From positions 1 to 37,553 of the forward strand of contig SSNU01000264.1 in assembly GCA_012064415.1 (NCBI GenBank): 37,553 nucleotides of DNA. Reading direction: 5' to 3'. Origin of the DNA: Gyrodactylus bullatarudis. Lineage: Eukaryota; Platyhelminthes; Monogenea; Gyrodactylidea; Gyrodactylidae. The notes below the pieces were generated by a model, which was given only the letters and a program-made list of their open reading frames with translations, made no database searches and was not told the DNA's origin. Positions 28,861-37,553 of the stretch are shown piece by piece (the first letter of the stretch is position 1; each line of letters starts with the position of its first letter). A program made the position numbers and the translations under genes.

Positions 28861-28890
28861 AAGATCAAGAAGCCTAAATTGATGTAAACA

Positions 28891-29025
28891 AATGATGTTC
28901 AAGGTCCTTGTGGTAAAAAATCATCATCTTTATCAGATCAAGCTGAACAACCTCCTGCTCCAGTTATCACTAAATGGGTTACAGTTTATTATTACAGCTG
29001 CTTACTAGGAAAGTTCTCTAATTGA
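28891..29025 (+). pseudogene. hAT transposase fragment
   Basis: An open stretch of 44 codons contains DQAEQPPAPVITKWVTVYYY, which aligns with SAIGQPPKPVVTRWGEGLNA of the hAT at 30021-31815. The PP-PV-T-(R/K)-W block is characteristic of CGGBP1-like hAT transposases. No termini were found; it is a short relic next to PLE B. Confidence 0.5.
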
Positions 29026-29821
29026 TTTCAAGAACAGAGGAGGAAAGGTCTCTAATTAGTAAACTGCAATGATCTTAAAACAGAATGCGTAATCTAAAAA
29101 ATGGTTTTTCTATAATATGGCCACAGTGGTATGCTTCACTTTTTAATAAGTTATGATTATTCTCATTATGATTATTCAAAATACGAATTTTTCGAATATC
29201 AGCTGATAAAAATCAATAAATGGTGTTAATTTCCTTCTCGAAAAGAATCAAAGACATTAGATTGAATAGCTAGAATTCACAGAAAAAAATGTAGTTTTAC
29301 AATGACATAATAGTTTTATTGAATTTTGATTCTGAGCAAATCTTTCCCGCGCCAATTCATGTCTGAAATAAAGATTAATTTATTCTCGAGGAATAGCAAG
29401 AGTCTAAAGAAATCAGCCGATAGATCTATGACAAAGTTTAAATTGTTTTTCCATGAATTTGAATAATCATTAAACTTAGGTCAAACAATTATATACTAAT
29501 CATACATTGTATCATGGTAAATACTATTTACTAAATAGTGTATCTTTGGTGAATCAAGTTAATAATTCTTTCATATTTTTTATACATACGCACGCTAGAT
29601 GCTACAAATACCATGTCAATCTAACTATAAATATCTTAGGAGTTCGCTAATAGAAACTTTATGACTTTTTACTCCTCTGAGTCTTTTCTATTAGGTTGAG
29701 CAAAAGTAATGGGACGATGACTTTGATTAAATATTTCTATATCAAATCAAGTATTATTTAAAACAATATGGGCACCAATTAATAGGATTTTTTCTTCTTT
29801 TTGTTTATTTAAGCATTTTAT
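29026..29821. other. No gene recognised
   Basis: AT-rich. TATGACTTTTTACTCCTCTG at 29661-29680 looks like an eroded hAT terminus (reverse: CAGAGGAGTAAAAAGTCATA). Nothing else recognised. Confidence 0.3.
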
Positions 29822-30020
29822 TAGGGCCTCAAAAATATGACCTAATAAACAGATCACTGTCGAATTCAATTTCGTTAAGTCCTTAAGCTATTTGAATGCT
29901 GAATTGTCTTGATTCAAATCTATCTATAAACGAAACCAGCTTTGAAAAACAACAGCTTATCTCAACTAAATCGTTACATAGAGTTTCAACTTTTACGGCG
30001 GCCTTAGCCTTTGTAATAAT

Positions 30021-31815
30021 CAGGGCAACTAAAAGTCATAAGAGTTATACTGATATAAAGAAATACAAACGGGGTTCGTGTTCTAATATTGAAGAAATTA
30101 GCTCAATCAAAGTTTCCCTCTCCAAGTTATAATTGCATAAAAGTCATATTTTAGGTATTTGCTTTAAAGTCATATTTAAAGTATTATTCAAACCATGTAT
30201 AGGGCTTATATTCCAAGCCTGAGACACAGAATATTTTACAGACCCTTTTTTCAAATTTATCTAATCCTTTTATTTAGATAGAAAAGCTGAGTATTTGCTA
30301 AAGAATTAGGTGACAATCCTCTGACCAATAGAATTGTTGATTGATACATAAAGCTTTATTTATTTGCCATTCACATTTATTTGAAGAATGCCAAAGTTAG
30401 CTAAGAGCAGTGCTGAGAAGCGAGAAAAAATCTTAGAAACATACCCCGGTGAATTTAGAGTTGAAAAATTTAAACTATATTGTGTTAAATGCCATGTCCA
30501 TGTCAGCTTTGAAAAGAAATTTTTTGTGGAACAACACAGAAGTACTATCTATTTACTTCTTGTGGAATTCCCTTGCACAAGCTGAGAGAACAGAAACTCA
30601 AAGATTTATTTAAGAAAATTGGAATAACTGATTTACCTAGGGAACAATCATGCCGTAACCAAGTTCCACATCTATATGATTAACGTATTCAAGAGATCAA
30701 GAATTTCATCAAAAACAAAATATTTATATCATGGTTGATGAATCCGATATTCGGGGATAAAGTGTAGTTAACTTAATGATTGGAAATGTCGATAACCCTT
30801 CTTGTACCTTGCTTGCGAATTCCATTGTTGTGGATAAATTTAACACAGCTGTATCAATTCAAGTCTTATCCGATTTTATCGCAACAATGCAGATCAGAAG
30901 AGAAAAATTTATTCTATTAATAACTGATACTGCCTCCTATTTCACTAGTGAGGAATCCAGAAGAACTTTACAATTGCTTTTTTCCTAAATTAACTCATAT
31001 AAATTGTATGGCAAATTTACTCCATAACTGTTGCGCTAATATCAAGGATTATTATAAACGCTGTGACAATCTGATTGCTTCTATAAAAGCATTAACAGTT
31101 CGGAGTAAGAAGCAAAAGCATTTATTTTCAGCCATTGGACAACCTCCTAAGCCAGTTGTAACACGTTGGGGTGAAGGGTTGAATGCAATTAACTACTACA
31201 TCAAAAATTTCAACTAAGTTAAAAATATCGTTATGGGGATTAAAGATAATGGAATGATCGTGGATAATGCGAAAAAATCAGTCCAAAATCAAAGAGTTTA
31301 TCTTGACTTGGTTGAGATTTGAGCTAATTATTCTCAACTGACTAGTCTTTTAAAGGAAATTCAAAGTAAAAATGCTAAAATTGATGAATTTTATCCTAAA
31401 CTAAGATCATTGGAATTCACATCAGATCCAGCTAGAATAAAATCTTATTTAAATGAACGCCTTGATAACAATCCTGTATCTAGTCTTTTTCAAGAGAATG
31501 ATAAGTATTCTCCTGAGGAGTTAGCCAGTATCAGGCAATGTCAACCGAGTTCAGCTGACGTTGAAAGGTCTTTTTCATGCACAAAATCAGTAATGAAAAA
31601 AGAATGGGATTTCAACCATGAAAACATAAAGTATTATACATGTACAAGATTCAATAGAAACATTGTAATTTTTTAAATTAATTTGTAAATTTTAATAAAT
31701 TTTCAACAATACTACTTTTATCTCATTGAAGATTTATAGGTCATATTTAGGGTCATATTGAGACTCTTATCAGTCATTTTCCCCCATTTTATAGGTCATA
31801 TTTTTGGTTGCCCTG
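30021..31815 (+). mobile_element. hAT element 1, nested in hAT 2, with perfect 8-bp duplication
   Basis: It starts CAGGGCAACTAAAAGTCATA and ends with the reverse complement of CAGGGCAACCAAAAATATGA. It is flanked by GTAATAAT at 30013-30020 and 31816-31823, an exact 8-bp target duplication. 1,795 bp, plus strand. Its orientation is opposite to that of its host element, so the two related genes converge. Confidence 0.9.
30388..31676 (+). pseudogene. hAT element 1 transposase (CGGBP1-like), broken
   Basis: From the ATG at 30388: MPKLAKSSAEKREKILETYP, then a zinc-finger-like segment LYCVKCHVHVSFEKKFFVEQ with a following HR. A gap with stops precedes the RNase H-like core: VVDKFNTAVSIQVLSDF, KFILLITDTASYF (Asp block), THINCMANLLHNCCANI, then GQPPKPVVTRWGEGLNAINY. 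The C-terminal block is QCQPSSADVERSFSCTKSV with KKEWDFNHENIKYY, the hAT dimerisation domain. Family role: cut-and-paste transposition with 8-bp duplications. At least three interruptions (near 30580, 30980 and 31215-31320) make it inactive, though the termini are well preserved. Confidence 0.75.
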
Positions 31816-33058
31816 GTAATAATCTCTCCTTTGCCATCAAGTGATGCGACGATTGGCCGAACTTTAACTAAATGGTTAGCATAGTAATAAACTGCCTTCA
31901 ACCATGTTCCCCAACGAGTTAAAATGACTGATGGGGGCTAACCGATGCAATCAAAAGCAGACTGATGATGTCTATTCTTAACAACAAGGGATTTGACAGA
32001 AGATATCAACCTTTAAACGTCTCCATAAGCTTCTTGCAACAGTTGTGGAGCAAATGAGCTGTACAAGTTATGTGTTCGGATAAAGGATTTTAAAACATAC
32101 TGTTGCTGCTTTATTGTACTTGGCAGCATCTGTTAACAAGAGATTGACGAGATTTTTTTCAATATTATACTCAGTGAGAGTTTCCTAAATATGGTGAAAA
32201 TCCACCATATTTAAGGACTTTTCCATTTTGATTGAGCGAATTAAATAGCTTTTATCTGGATATACAAGCTCACCACCAGGAATATTTAAATATTTTGAAC
32301 CATTGATTTCAGATTCATCAGCCATTAGAAAGACGTTTTCATTAGCCAGTTTTTCAGCTATTTCGTGCTTATTTTCCAGATAAATTTTTCTATAAATTTC
32401 GTGAGATAACATAGAAAATCCAAAAGATACCTTGAAAAAATCTCGGAATGAGCTATGATTTAGTATCCATGTCGGTAGTTCGAGTCTAAGAATCATATCA
32501 TACTGCGGTACTTTTTGATATCTGTAGCATCAAATTTTTTTGCCTTGGGATAGAGACATCTCTATAAACATTGTGTATAATGGTTTGTCTGTGATGGTTA
32601 ACATTGAAAATTTTTTCACAATTGACTTCTCTGTTGCAGATCTTGCACCAATGAGGAATTCCCTGGTTAACCATTTTGATATGCTTAATTTGAAAATGGA
32701 GTGCTCATGAATCATTTAATTTTCCGTACTCGAATCTGATTGGTCGAAGGGAAGTATGAATTTATGTTATAAGTATTATCTATTGCTGTATTGTATGTAT
32801 GTGAGGGGAATGCTAAAGCTGACAACCAATCAGATTCAAGAATTTAAACTCCTTTGTTTCAAACAATCAAATTTTGATGAATCACGATTGATGAATTTTC
32901 ATGTAAAACAAGGCATTTATGATTTGAAATATGACCTATTAAGACTTTATTATTTTGGATCCTGTTGTCCTATCGGAATTTTTCCTTGATTTTTGACGGT
33001 TTTAAAACTTGTATTTTCACATACTAAAATATAACTTTTATGACTTTTTGAGACCCTA

Positions 33059-33889
33059 GTAATTATTAACCATAATTTTATCTCAGCAATAAGTTCTTTA
33101 GAATTCAAATATGAAATCGTCTGAAACCTATCTGCTAAACATTCAAAGATTAATCCCAATTTTTGGATCAAAATATGATCTAAATTTTTTATTGACAACT
33201 CCTGAACTCAAAATAATAATGAATAATAATAACTGGTATTTTAGACCAGTGCATTCATTTAAGGATATTTTGGGTTAAATAATTAAAAAAATTGAAACAT
33301 ATTACTCACGCACACTTCGTAAAGTAATAGTATTTTTCTTCCGCTCTGTTTAAAATAATCAGAAATCCACACTCACAACCTCTCTGGGGTAATCAGCATA
33401 TAATGCAGAAATTCCTCTTATGGATATTCCTGTTTTATCCTTGAACTTTTTCACTTTATCTAGTTATCAAATATGCTTACTCACAAAAATCTCTTTTGTT
33501 GCTTAGGTATTCCTTAATAAAAGTATAACTAGTTAAAATGAATTTAAATTTAAAAAACTCGGTAAATACCTAGGAGAAGGAAATAAGATAATTTCATATT
33601 AGTATCTACCGTAGCATCTTTATATCGTATTACAGGAATCATTTATCATATGGATATATGGTCCAAGCATATTGTACAATGTTCACATCTGTTGATATTG
33701 AAAAGAGGACCAATGAAATCTTTTTTTAGAGCGCTTATATAATACAGCAGATTTACTATTGAATAAAAATTTAAAACAGCCAAAAATATTTGAATGAAAT
33801 CAGAAGATGTCAAATTATTTATTATCTATTATTATTATCTATTTCAATATTTCATTCAAACATTCAATGACATTGGTAAAACAGCTCAA
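33059..33889. other. No gene recognised
   Basis: AT-rich, with a short trinucleotide-like run (AATAATAATGAATAATAAT) near 33212 and an inverted TTTGAATGAAAT pair around 33788 and 33855. No coding signal. Confidence 0.3.
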
Positions 33890-34230
33890 AAACCAATGTT
33901 ACTGAATATCTCTCCCAACCAAAAGATATTGTTCTTGTAAGAAATTTTAATGCAGAAATGGGTTTAAATACTGAGATTAGGCATTAGAAATGAGTCCAAA
34001 TCTAATTGAATGAATATTGAAATTTGATGTGCAAGTGTATGGATTTGGTTTGATTTGTTGAAAGACTAATAAGAAATGTTTACAATAAAAATTACCAAAT
34101 AATATTTGTACGTAATCCTTTTAGTAACAGGGGTAGGGAATTTATATTAAGATTTTTATACTACAGTAAACATATGAAAAATCAGTGAATGGACAGAAAT
34201 TCCTAATGAAAACAGAAAAGGAGAAATGAA
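33890..34230 (+). pseudogene. Possible LINE endonuclease scrap and element-end scrap
   Basis: 33898-33970 reads TEYLSQPKDIVLVRNFNAEM, resembling the GDFNA block of an APE-type LINE endonuclease with the key Asp replaced. 34182-34197 (AAATCAGTGAATGGAC) matches the subterminal repeat of the KRBA2-like element at 15952. Both are too short for firm calls. Confidence 0.25.
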
Positions 34231-34504
34231 CAAATAAGAGATTATATAATATTCGTTTGTTTTCTCTTAACTTCCATATAAGTTCAGCATCGAATAATTT
34301 TTTTCACATTTTGATTCAGGTTTTACCCCTGAGTATATCAATTCTATTATCTATTCCTGATACATGCGAGGGTTATTTTTATTTACATTTAAAATTAGAA
34401 ATTTTTTTCTGCTGTTTATTGCTATTAAGAATGGCCCAGAATACGTAATTTATAAAAATATTTGAAGATATATTAAAACTATCTGAACAATCAAATTTCA
34501 TCAA

Positions 34505-34590
34505 CGGCTTCCAGGCTACATGCTGTGCTAAATATATAGGAAGAACTCAGAGACGTCAAGCTATAAGAATAAAAGGATACCAGAATATAC
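34505..34590 (+). pseudogene. Penelope-like GIY-YIG scrap
   Basis: ATCCAKYIGRTQRRQAIRIK is readable as the start of a PLE endonuclease (C-x-Y-I-G-R-T), matching the equivalent place in PLE A (ASYIGRT) and PLE B. Only about 25 codons remain. Confidence 0.4.
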
Positions 34591-34751
34591 TATTCAAATA
34601 CTATTCATATATTACTCTACAATGGAGTCCGCATATACTGTATATGTGGGGTATCATTGAAAATAGACTAGTATTTTCCCCTCCTCTAAAATCAATCAAG
34701 TTTTATGAAAATACTCATGAAACTTTAACATTTATATTACAGCCATTTTAC

Positions 34752-35020
34752 GAAATTAGTGGACAATTTTTCGATATTAGAGGAATCGTTAACAAAATTA
34801 GTGGAAAAGTTCCCAAAATAAGAATAATTGAAGGTGTAATTAAGTGAAATGCTTAAACAAAATTACGGGAGAGTTTTACAATATTAAGAGAATGAGATAA
34901 TTGCAAGTTAGGATCTATTCGAATATAGTGGAGAGTTTATCGAAATGGAGAGACATAATTTCGTCTTCAGTGGACAGTTTTTCGAAATTAGTAAAATAGT
35001 CTAACGTAATAAGTGGAATC
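34752..35020 (+). repeat. Degenerate 21-bp minisatellite
   Basis: About 12 tandem units of 18-24 bp, most of them 21 bp, with consensus like AAATTAGTGGACAGTTTTTCG. The first units are in frame and encode heptads EISGQFF, DIRGIVN, KISGKVP and KIRIIEG; later units are frameshifted. It starts in the last third of a 67-codon ORF (34644-34847). No known protein repeat was recognised. Confidence 0.55.
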
Positions 35021-35135
35021 ATTTTTTACAAGCTATTTTTGTAATAAGTAGTTAATTTATAACACCGAGAATTCATATTATACAGCCTTTAATTGTTCTT
35101 TCCTCAAGGCTTTTCTCAAAAATGCCAATTTACTC

Positions 35136-35738
35136 TCAAGATACGGAGTAAAATCGAACTAATCCACTAATAAAATTCATTCTTACAAGAGTTCCTATTA
35201 ATCTGAATTCATCTTTTCCAACAAAGTTTTTTCCACTCCCAAGAATCCAAAAGTGTGTTAATTCATATTCCGATTTATCTTTGATCAAGAAAACTAAAAG
35301 ATATTTCCCTGTGACCGAAATTTTCTTATCTTCTTTGTAAATCATGAGGGTCCCCTCCTTGATTGCTTGATCCTAATATAACAATAATATGTTGCTTATA
35401 TAGAAAAATTACCAGAGGGGTTCTTCTTTTATGAACTCTTGCATATACAAAGTTCATTTGGCGATCACAATTCAAGTAAACTACCTTTATAATATTGGAC
35501 TTAAAATACTAACTTGAAATTTTTCAGAAAATATATTTGTTCCTCGCTGAGAAAAATAATGAAATCAATTTACCATTCCATCAAAAAACCGTATCAAAAA
35601 CGGAAAAATGAAACCAACATCAATAATTTGATCGCCTGCAACAATTTGTTTGATCCTTTCCACAGCATCAGAATCTTTTTCAACTTCTGTCAATAACTTA
35701 TACAGCTCATCATTTGGAATGAGTCTATGTAGTTCATC
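35136..35738 (-). CDS. Small unrecognised gene P2, last exons
   Basis: Minus strand. Exon ii (35738-35619, 40 codons) follows an ATGATAG acceptor: RLIPNDELYKLLTEVEKDSD and AVERIKQIVAGDQIID. A possible 11-codon micro-exon (35546-35514, RGTNIFSEKFQ) follows TTTTTCTCAG. Exon iii (35372-35136, 78 codons plus TGA) follows TTATATTAG: KEGTLMIYKEDKKISVTGKY, LLVFLIKDKSEYELTHFWIL and ISGLVRFYSVS at the C-terminus. Exon iii alternates charged and hydrophobic residues like a beta-sheet, faintly like NTF2/SnoaL-type folds; I would not name it. The end SGLVRFYS is shared with P1 just upstream, so the two are tandem paralogues. Exons are intact, and this is the best candidate for host coding sequence in the window. 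The start lies outside the recognised exons. Confidence 0.45.
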
Positions 35739-35741
35739 CTA

Positions 35742-36110
35742 TCATATAGTTGAAAAAAACCTTACTAATCCACTCATTAAATGTACTAGAATTATCATGG
35801 CCTCCTCTATTCGTACTGCATCTTTGGTTCGGCTCATAGGATAACTCTTTCAACTCAACATTAAATTAATATAAACTTAAAAGCGCAATAAAAAATCATT
35901 CTGATCAAATCAATAATAACAATATTATGTATTTTCTTCAAATAGGTTTTGGAAAAAAGTAGCCAAGGCTTTTGATTAAACATCAGATATGAAAATTTGA
36001 TTATTTAAGAAAATATTATTTACGTTTTTGTCCGTTTTTCTAACATCTGGGTGTGAGAAGACAATCTCCATCAAGTTGGATTTCATATGGGCCTTAAGTT
36101 TTAGGACATA
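35742..36110 (-). CDS. Small unrecognised gene P1, partial
   Basis: Two exon-like blocks on the minus strand. The first (about 36110-36024) reads LKAHMKSNLMEIVFSHPDVR then KTDKN and ends at AAC|GTAAAT. The second (about 35855-35742) reads MSRTKDAVRIEEAMIILVHL and ends MSGLVRFFSTI at TGA (35742-35744), only a few bases before the acceptor of P2 exon ii. MSGLVRFFS matches ISGLVRFYS of P2, and PDVRKTDKN matches TDPRKIDKN in the exon at 36566-36809. The middle of the gene, corresponding to P2 exon iii, is missing, so P1 is probably truncated. Confidence 0.4.
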
Positions 36111-36565
36111 GAAAATAATTTTATAACATTTTCATACATTAGATCATAACCAACATCCTATTTAGGACCTTGCTATATATTTTTTATATCAATACTAGCT
36201 TACCCGTCGCCAAGCTGTGCCAGGTCAGCGACAAAGGACAGCTTCTGTTTACAGTATTAGCACAAGTCAATGTTTTCACATATCCATTGCCTAAGACCCC
36301 CTTTTTTATGCACATTGTACATAGCTGTTGTTAGTGGTCTATTGCAAATTATTTTAAATAGAAAAACCACCATAACTGTTTACTGATCTGACCTAGAAAC
36401 TTGATTTATTTTTAAATTTTCTCAGCTCGATGAAACGAATCGATTGATACGCGAATCAGAATAATTTGATTATGAGAAGTCTGATATAGGCATTTTAGGC
36501 ACATAAAAGGAAATACAATTAAAACATGGAAAAATTATCTGAATTTAATTTTTTTAAACTAACAA

Positions 36566-36875
36566 TTAACTCCTTTTATTATTACGAAATATTTCCTTTG
36601 CTTTCTCAGCGAAGGATTCCAGTGTTGGTTCATCAAAATATTTATTCAATTGTTTTTGATCTTCATATTCAAAAAAGGCCAAAAATAGAAAATTTCTTCT
36701 TTCTTCATCTTCAAACCATTTTTTAATCTCATAAACATTTTTATCGATTTTTCGTGGGTCGGTTATTATATTATAGAAATGCCTGGCCTCTGCGTAGTAC
36801 ATCAGAAATCTATAACATAAATATTATAAAAAGTCAACTTACTGGGGAAACTTCTTGATCTTATGAAGATAGCAA
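36566..36875 (-). CDS. Exons of small unrecognised gene P0, between helicase and Helitron end
   Basis: Minus strand. A short upstream block (HKIKKFPQ, ending CCCCA|GTAAGT at 36843) joins across a 33-nt intron (36842-36810, ending GTTATAG) to an open exon 36809-36566 with [40 protein letters not shown] and [20 protein letters not shown], then a stop. The joined frame is continuous. DPRKIDKN matches VRKTDKN in P1, linking it to the P1/P2 family. It lies inside the inferred Helitron, so it may be a captured host fragment; if the Helitron end at 36195 is wrong, it is simply the first gene of the tandem family. Aromatic and charged residues dominate; no known domain seen. Confidence 0.4.
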
Positions 36876-37530
36876 TAAATTTATTTCCTCAGCAACATAT
36901 AATTGGCCATGAGCAAAGCAATCATTTTCCAGATCAACACCACAGAATTTCATCGTTTGTCCTTGGGATTTGTTAATAGTCATAGCAAATGCTAATTGAA
37001 TGTGAAACTGAAGTCTTTTAAAAGGAATCACCGAATCATTAGAGGCATTTTAGGAATGAATACAGTATCGCCTTTAAAATTACCATTAATAATAACTGCT
37101 GAAATAACATGATCATATATATTCTTAACAACTAATCTGGTTCCATTGCACAGTCTTGGTTGATCTATATTGCGTAATAAAGTTATAGGCTTTCCGATTT
37201 TTAATTCAAAAAGATGAGGAGGCATGCCTGGCAAGTCAATGGAATGTGAAAATGCAGTCGGAAAATAAACACAGTAGATGGTTGAGGGAATTGAGTTAAC
37301 ATTATTTGGTTTATTCGAATGACATCTTTATTCTTCGCTGCAAGTATTGCCTTTTCAGATAACCAATCATGATTTTGATAATTGGCGAGAATATTAGGAA
37401 ACACATTCAGTATCATGGACTCAATATTACACTGGTGGTGATGAAAAAAATTTTTTTTAGGTACACTGGTGATTTTTTCAGGGTTTGTAAAAAATAAAAT
37501 GCTGATCTCAAATGTGCTTGAAATTTGCAA
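36870..37530 (-). pseudogene. Helitron Pif1-like helicase C-terminal domain, decayed
   Basis: Three frames together give the end of a superfamily 1B helicase: NVFPNILANYQNHDWLSEKA and ILAAKNKDVIRINQIML (37201-37530), then GMPPHLFELKIGKPITLLRN and DQPRLCNGTRLVVKN (37028-37234), then [20 protein letters not shown] and [17 protein letters not shown] (about 36900-37035). TINKSQGQT is motif V and HGQLYVA the start of motif VI; the serine-arginine normally following is lost. The intact protein would unwind DNA during rolling-circle transposition. At least two frameshifts (about 37270 and 37030) make it non-functional. Confidence 0.75.
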
Positions 37531-37553
37531 TTCTATCGAGAAATAAAAAAGTT

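Larger units (their letters stand above)
29850..32715 (-). pseudogene. hAT element 2 transposase, broken and split
   Basis: Minus strand. Blocks in order: LTREFLIGARSATEKSIVKK (32530-32715); LPTWILNHSSFRDFFKVSF, VFLMADESEINGSKYLN and PGGELVYPDKSYLIRSI (32185-32496), where DES carries a catalytic-type acidic residue; LLLTDAAKYNKAATVCFKIL (near 32120); VTRWGTWLKAVYYYANHLVK (near 31900); then, across the hAT 1 insert, KAAVKVETLCNDLVEISCC (30010-29950). Same family as hAT 1 (CGGBP1-like hAT with an N-terminal zinc finger). The C-terminal dimerisation block is missing or eroded, and frameshifts are frequent. Confidence 0.65.
29822..33058 (-). mobile_element. hAT element 2, interrupted by hAT element 1
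   Basis: The termini are TAGGGCCTCAAAAATATGACC at 29822 and, reversed, TAGGGTCTCAAAAAGTCATA at 33058. Without the insert it is about 1.43 kb, minus-strand sense. The flanking 8-mers (CATTTTAT and GTAATTAT) match only partly, so the duplication has decayed. Near the 5' side (32726-32845) an inverted pair of CCAATCAGATTC motifs flanks about 85 bp; a similar CCAAT motif precedes the hAT 1 gene. Confidence 0.75.
36195..37553 (-). mobile_element. Helitron 3' part, continuing beyond the window
   Basis: The minus-sense 3' terminus is GGCGACGGGTAAGCTAG followed by T: a CTAG end as in Helitrons, inserted between A and T. A few bases upstream a GTCGC...GCGAC stem can form. Upstream on the same strand is a Pif1-like helicase, the hallmark C-terminal domain of the Helitron RepHel protein. 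No terminal inverted repeats or target duplication are expected for this class. The rest lies to the right of the window. Confidence 0.6.

Noticed and set aside
32726..32845. Small MITE with CCAATCAGATTC inverted ends
   Set aside because: A related CCAAT motif occurs at the equivalent upstream place in hAT 1, so it is more likely part of the hAT 5' region than a separate insertion.
35738..35760. A 22-nt intron between the P1 and P2 exons
   Set aside because: It depended on reading the P1 C-terminus in the wrong frame. In the correct frame P1 ends at a stop with the conserved SGLVRF motif, and no intron is needed.
1..37553. CRISPR arrays, tRNA or rRNA genes, bacterial operons
   Set aside because: No regularly spaced short repeats, no cloverleaf or rRNA-like segments and no prokaryotic gene layout were seen on either strand. 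The only tRNA-related sequence is the retroelement primer site.

Overview
The window is AT-rich animal DNA (about 70% A+T by eye), made almost entirely of transposable-element copies at different stages of decay and nested in one another. There are no bacterial gene arrangements, ribosome-binding sites or operons. The mix of elements is Ty3/gypsy, Penelope-like (PLE), a jockey-like LINE, Tc1/mariner, hAT of the CGGBP1-like kind, KRBA2-like integrase elements, a CENP-B/pogo fragment and a Helitron. Together with small introns (about 30-100 nt), this suggests an invertebrate nuclear genome. A crustacean or other arthropod is my best guess, but nothing here proves it.

Layout. 1-1480: end of a minus-strand LTR-type retroelement and a PLE fragment. 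2862-3325: a foldback MITE. 3353-4696: a KRBA2-like integrase element cut by a solitary promoter/LTR piece. 5355-7330: LINE copy 1. 8132-8297: another promoter/LTR piece. 8573-15656: four spaced copies of a two-exon module of an unrecognised gene, with PLE fragments, a foldback PLE (12667-13877, split by an hAT MITE) and a mariner (from 13878) between them. 15744-18275: LINE copy 2, split by a second KRBA2-like piece. 19801-21155: unrecognised exon-like ORFs and a CENP-B-type helix-turn-helix fragment. 21213-27396: a mariner split by a complete 5,061-bp Ty3/gypsy element (21577-26637) with near-identical LTRs, a 5-bp target duplication and a tRNA-Leu primer site. 27399-28860: a promoter piece and a second foldback PLE. 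29822-33058: an hAT split by an inverted hAT of the same family (30021-31815) with a perfect 8-bp duplication. 33059-36110: relics, a 21-bp minisatellite and the last exons of a small unrecognised tandem gene family. 36195-37553: the 3' part of a Helitron with a decayed Pif1-like helicase and a further exon of that gene family.

Most notable. (1) Two PLE copies share one architecture: an inverted copy of the GIY-YIG endonuclease segment lies between the RT-side linker and the sense endonuclease, giving a stem of about 235 bp. (2) A promoter/leader module occurs five times: TATA box, a 5-bp stem with 16-17-nt loop whose base pairs covary, an AATAAA-like signal in four of five, then an ATG 50-55 nt further on. 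(3) The gypsy element carries one of these modules plus an RS-rich ORF between pol and its 3' LTR, and its gag starts inside the LTR and reads through the primer site. (4) Two families of small exons match no protein I recognise.
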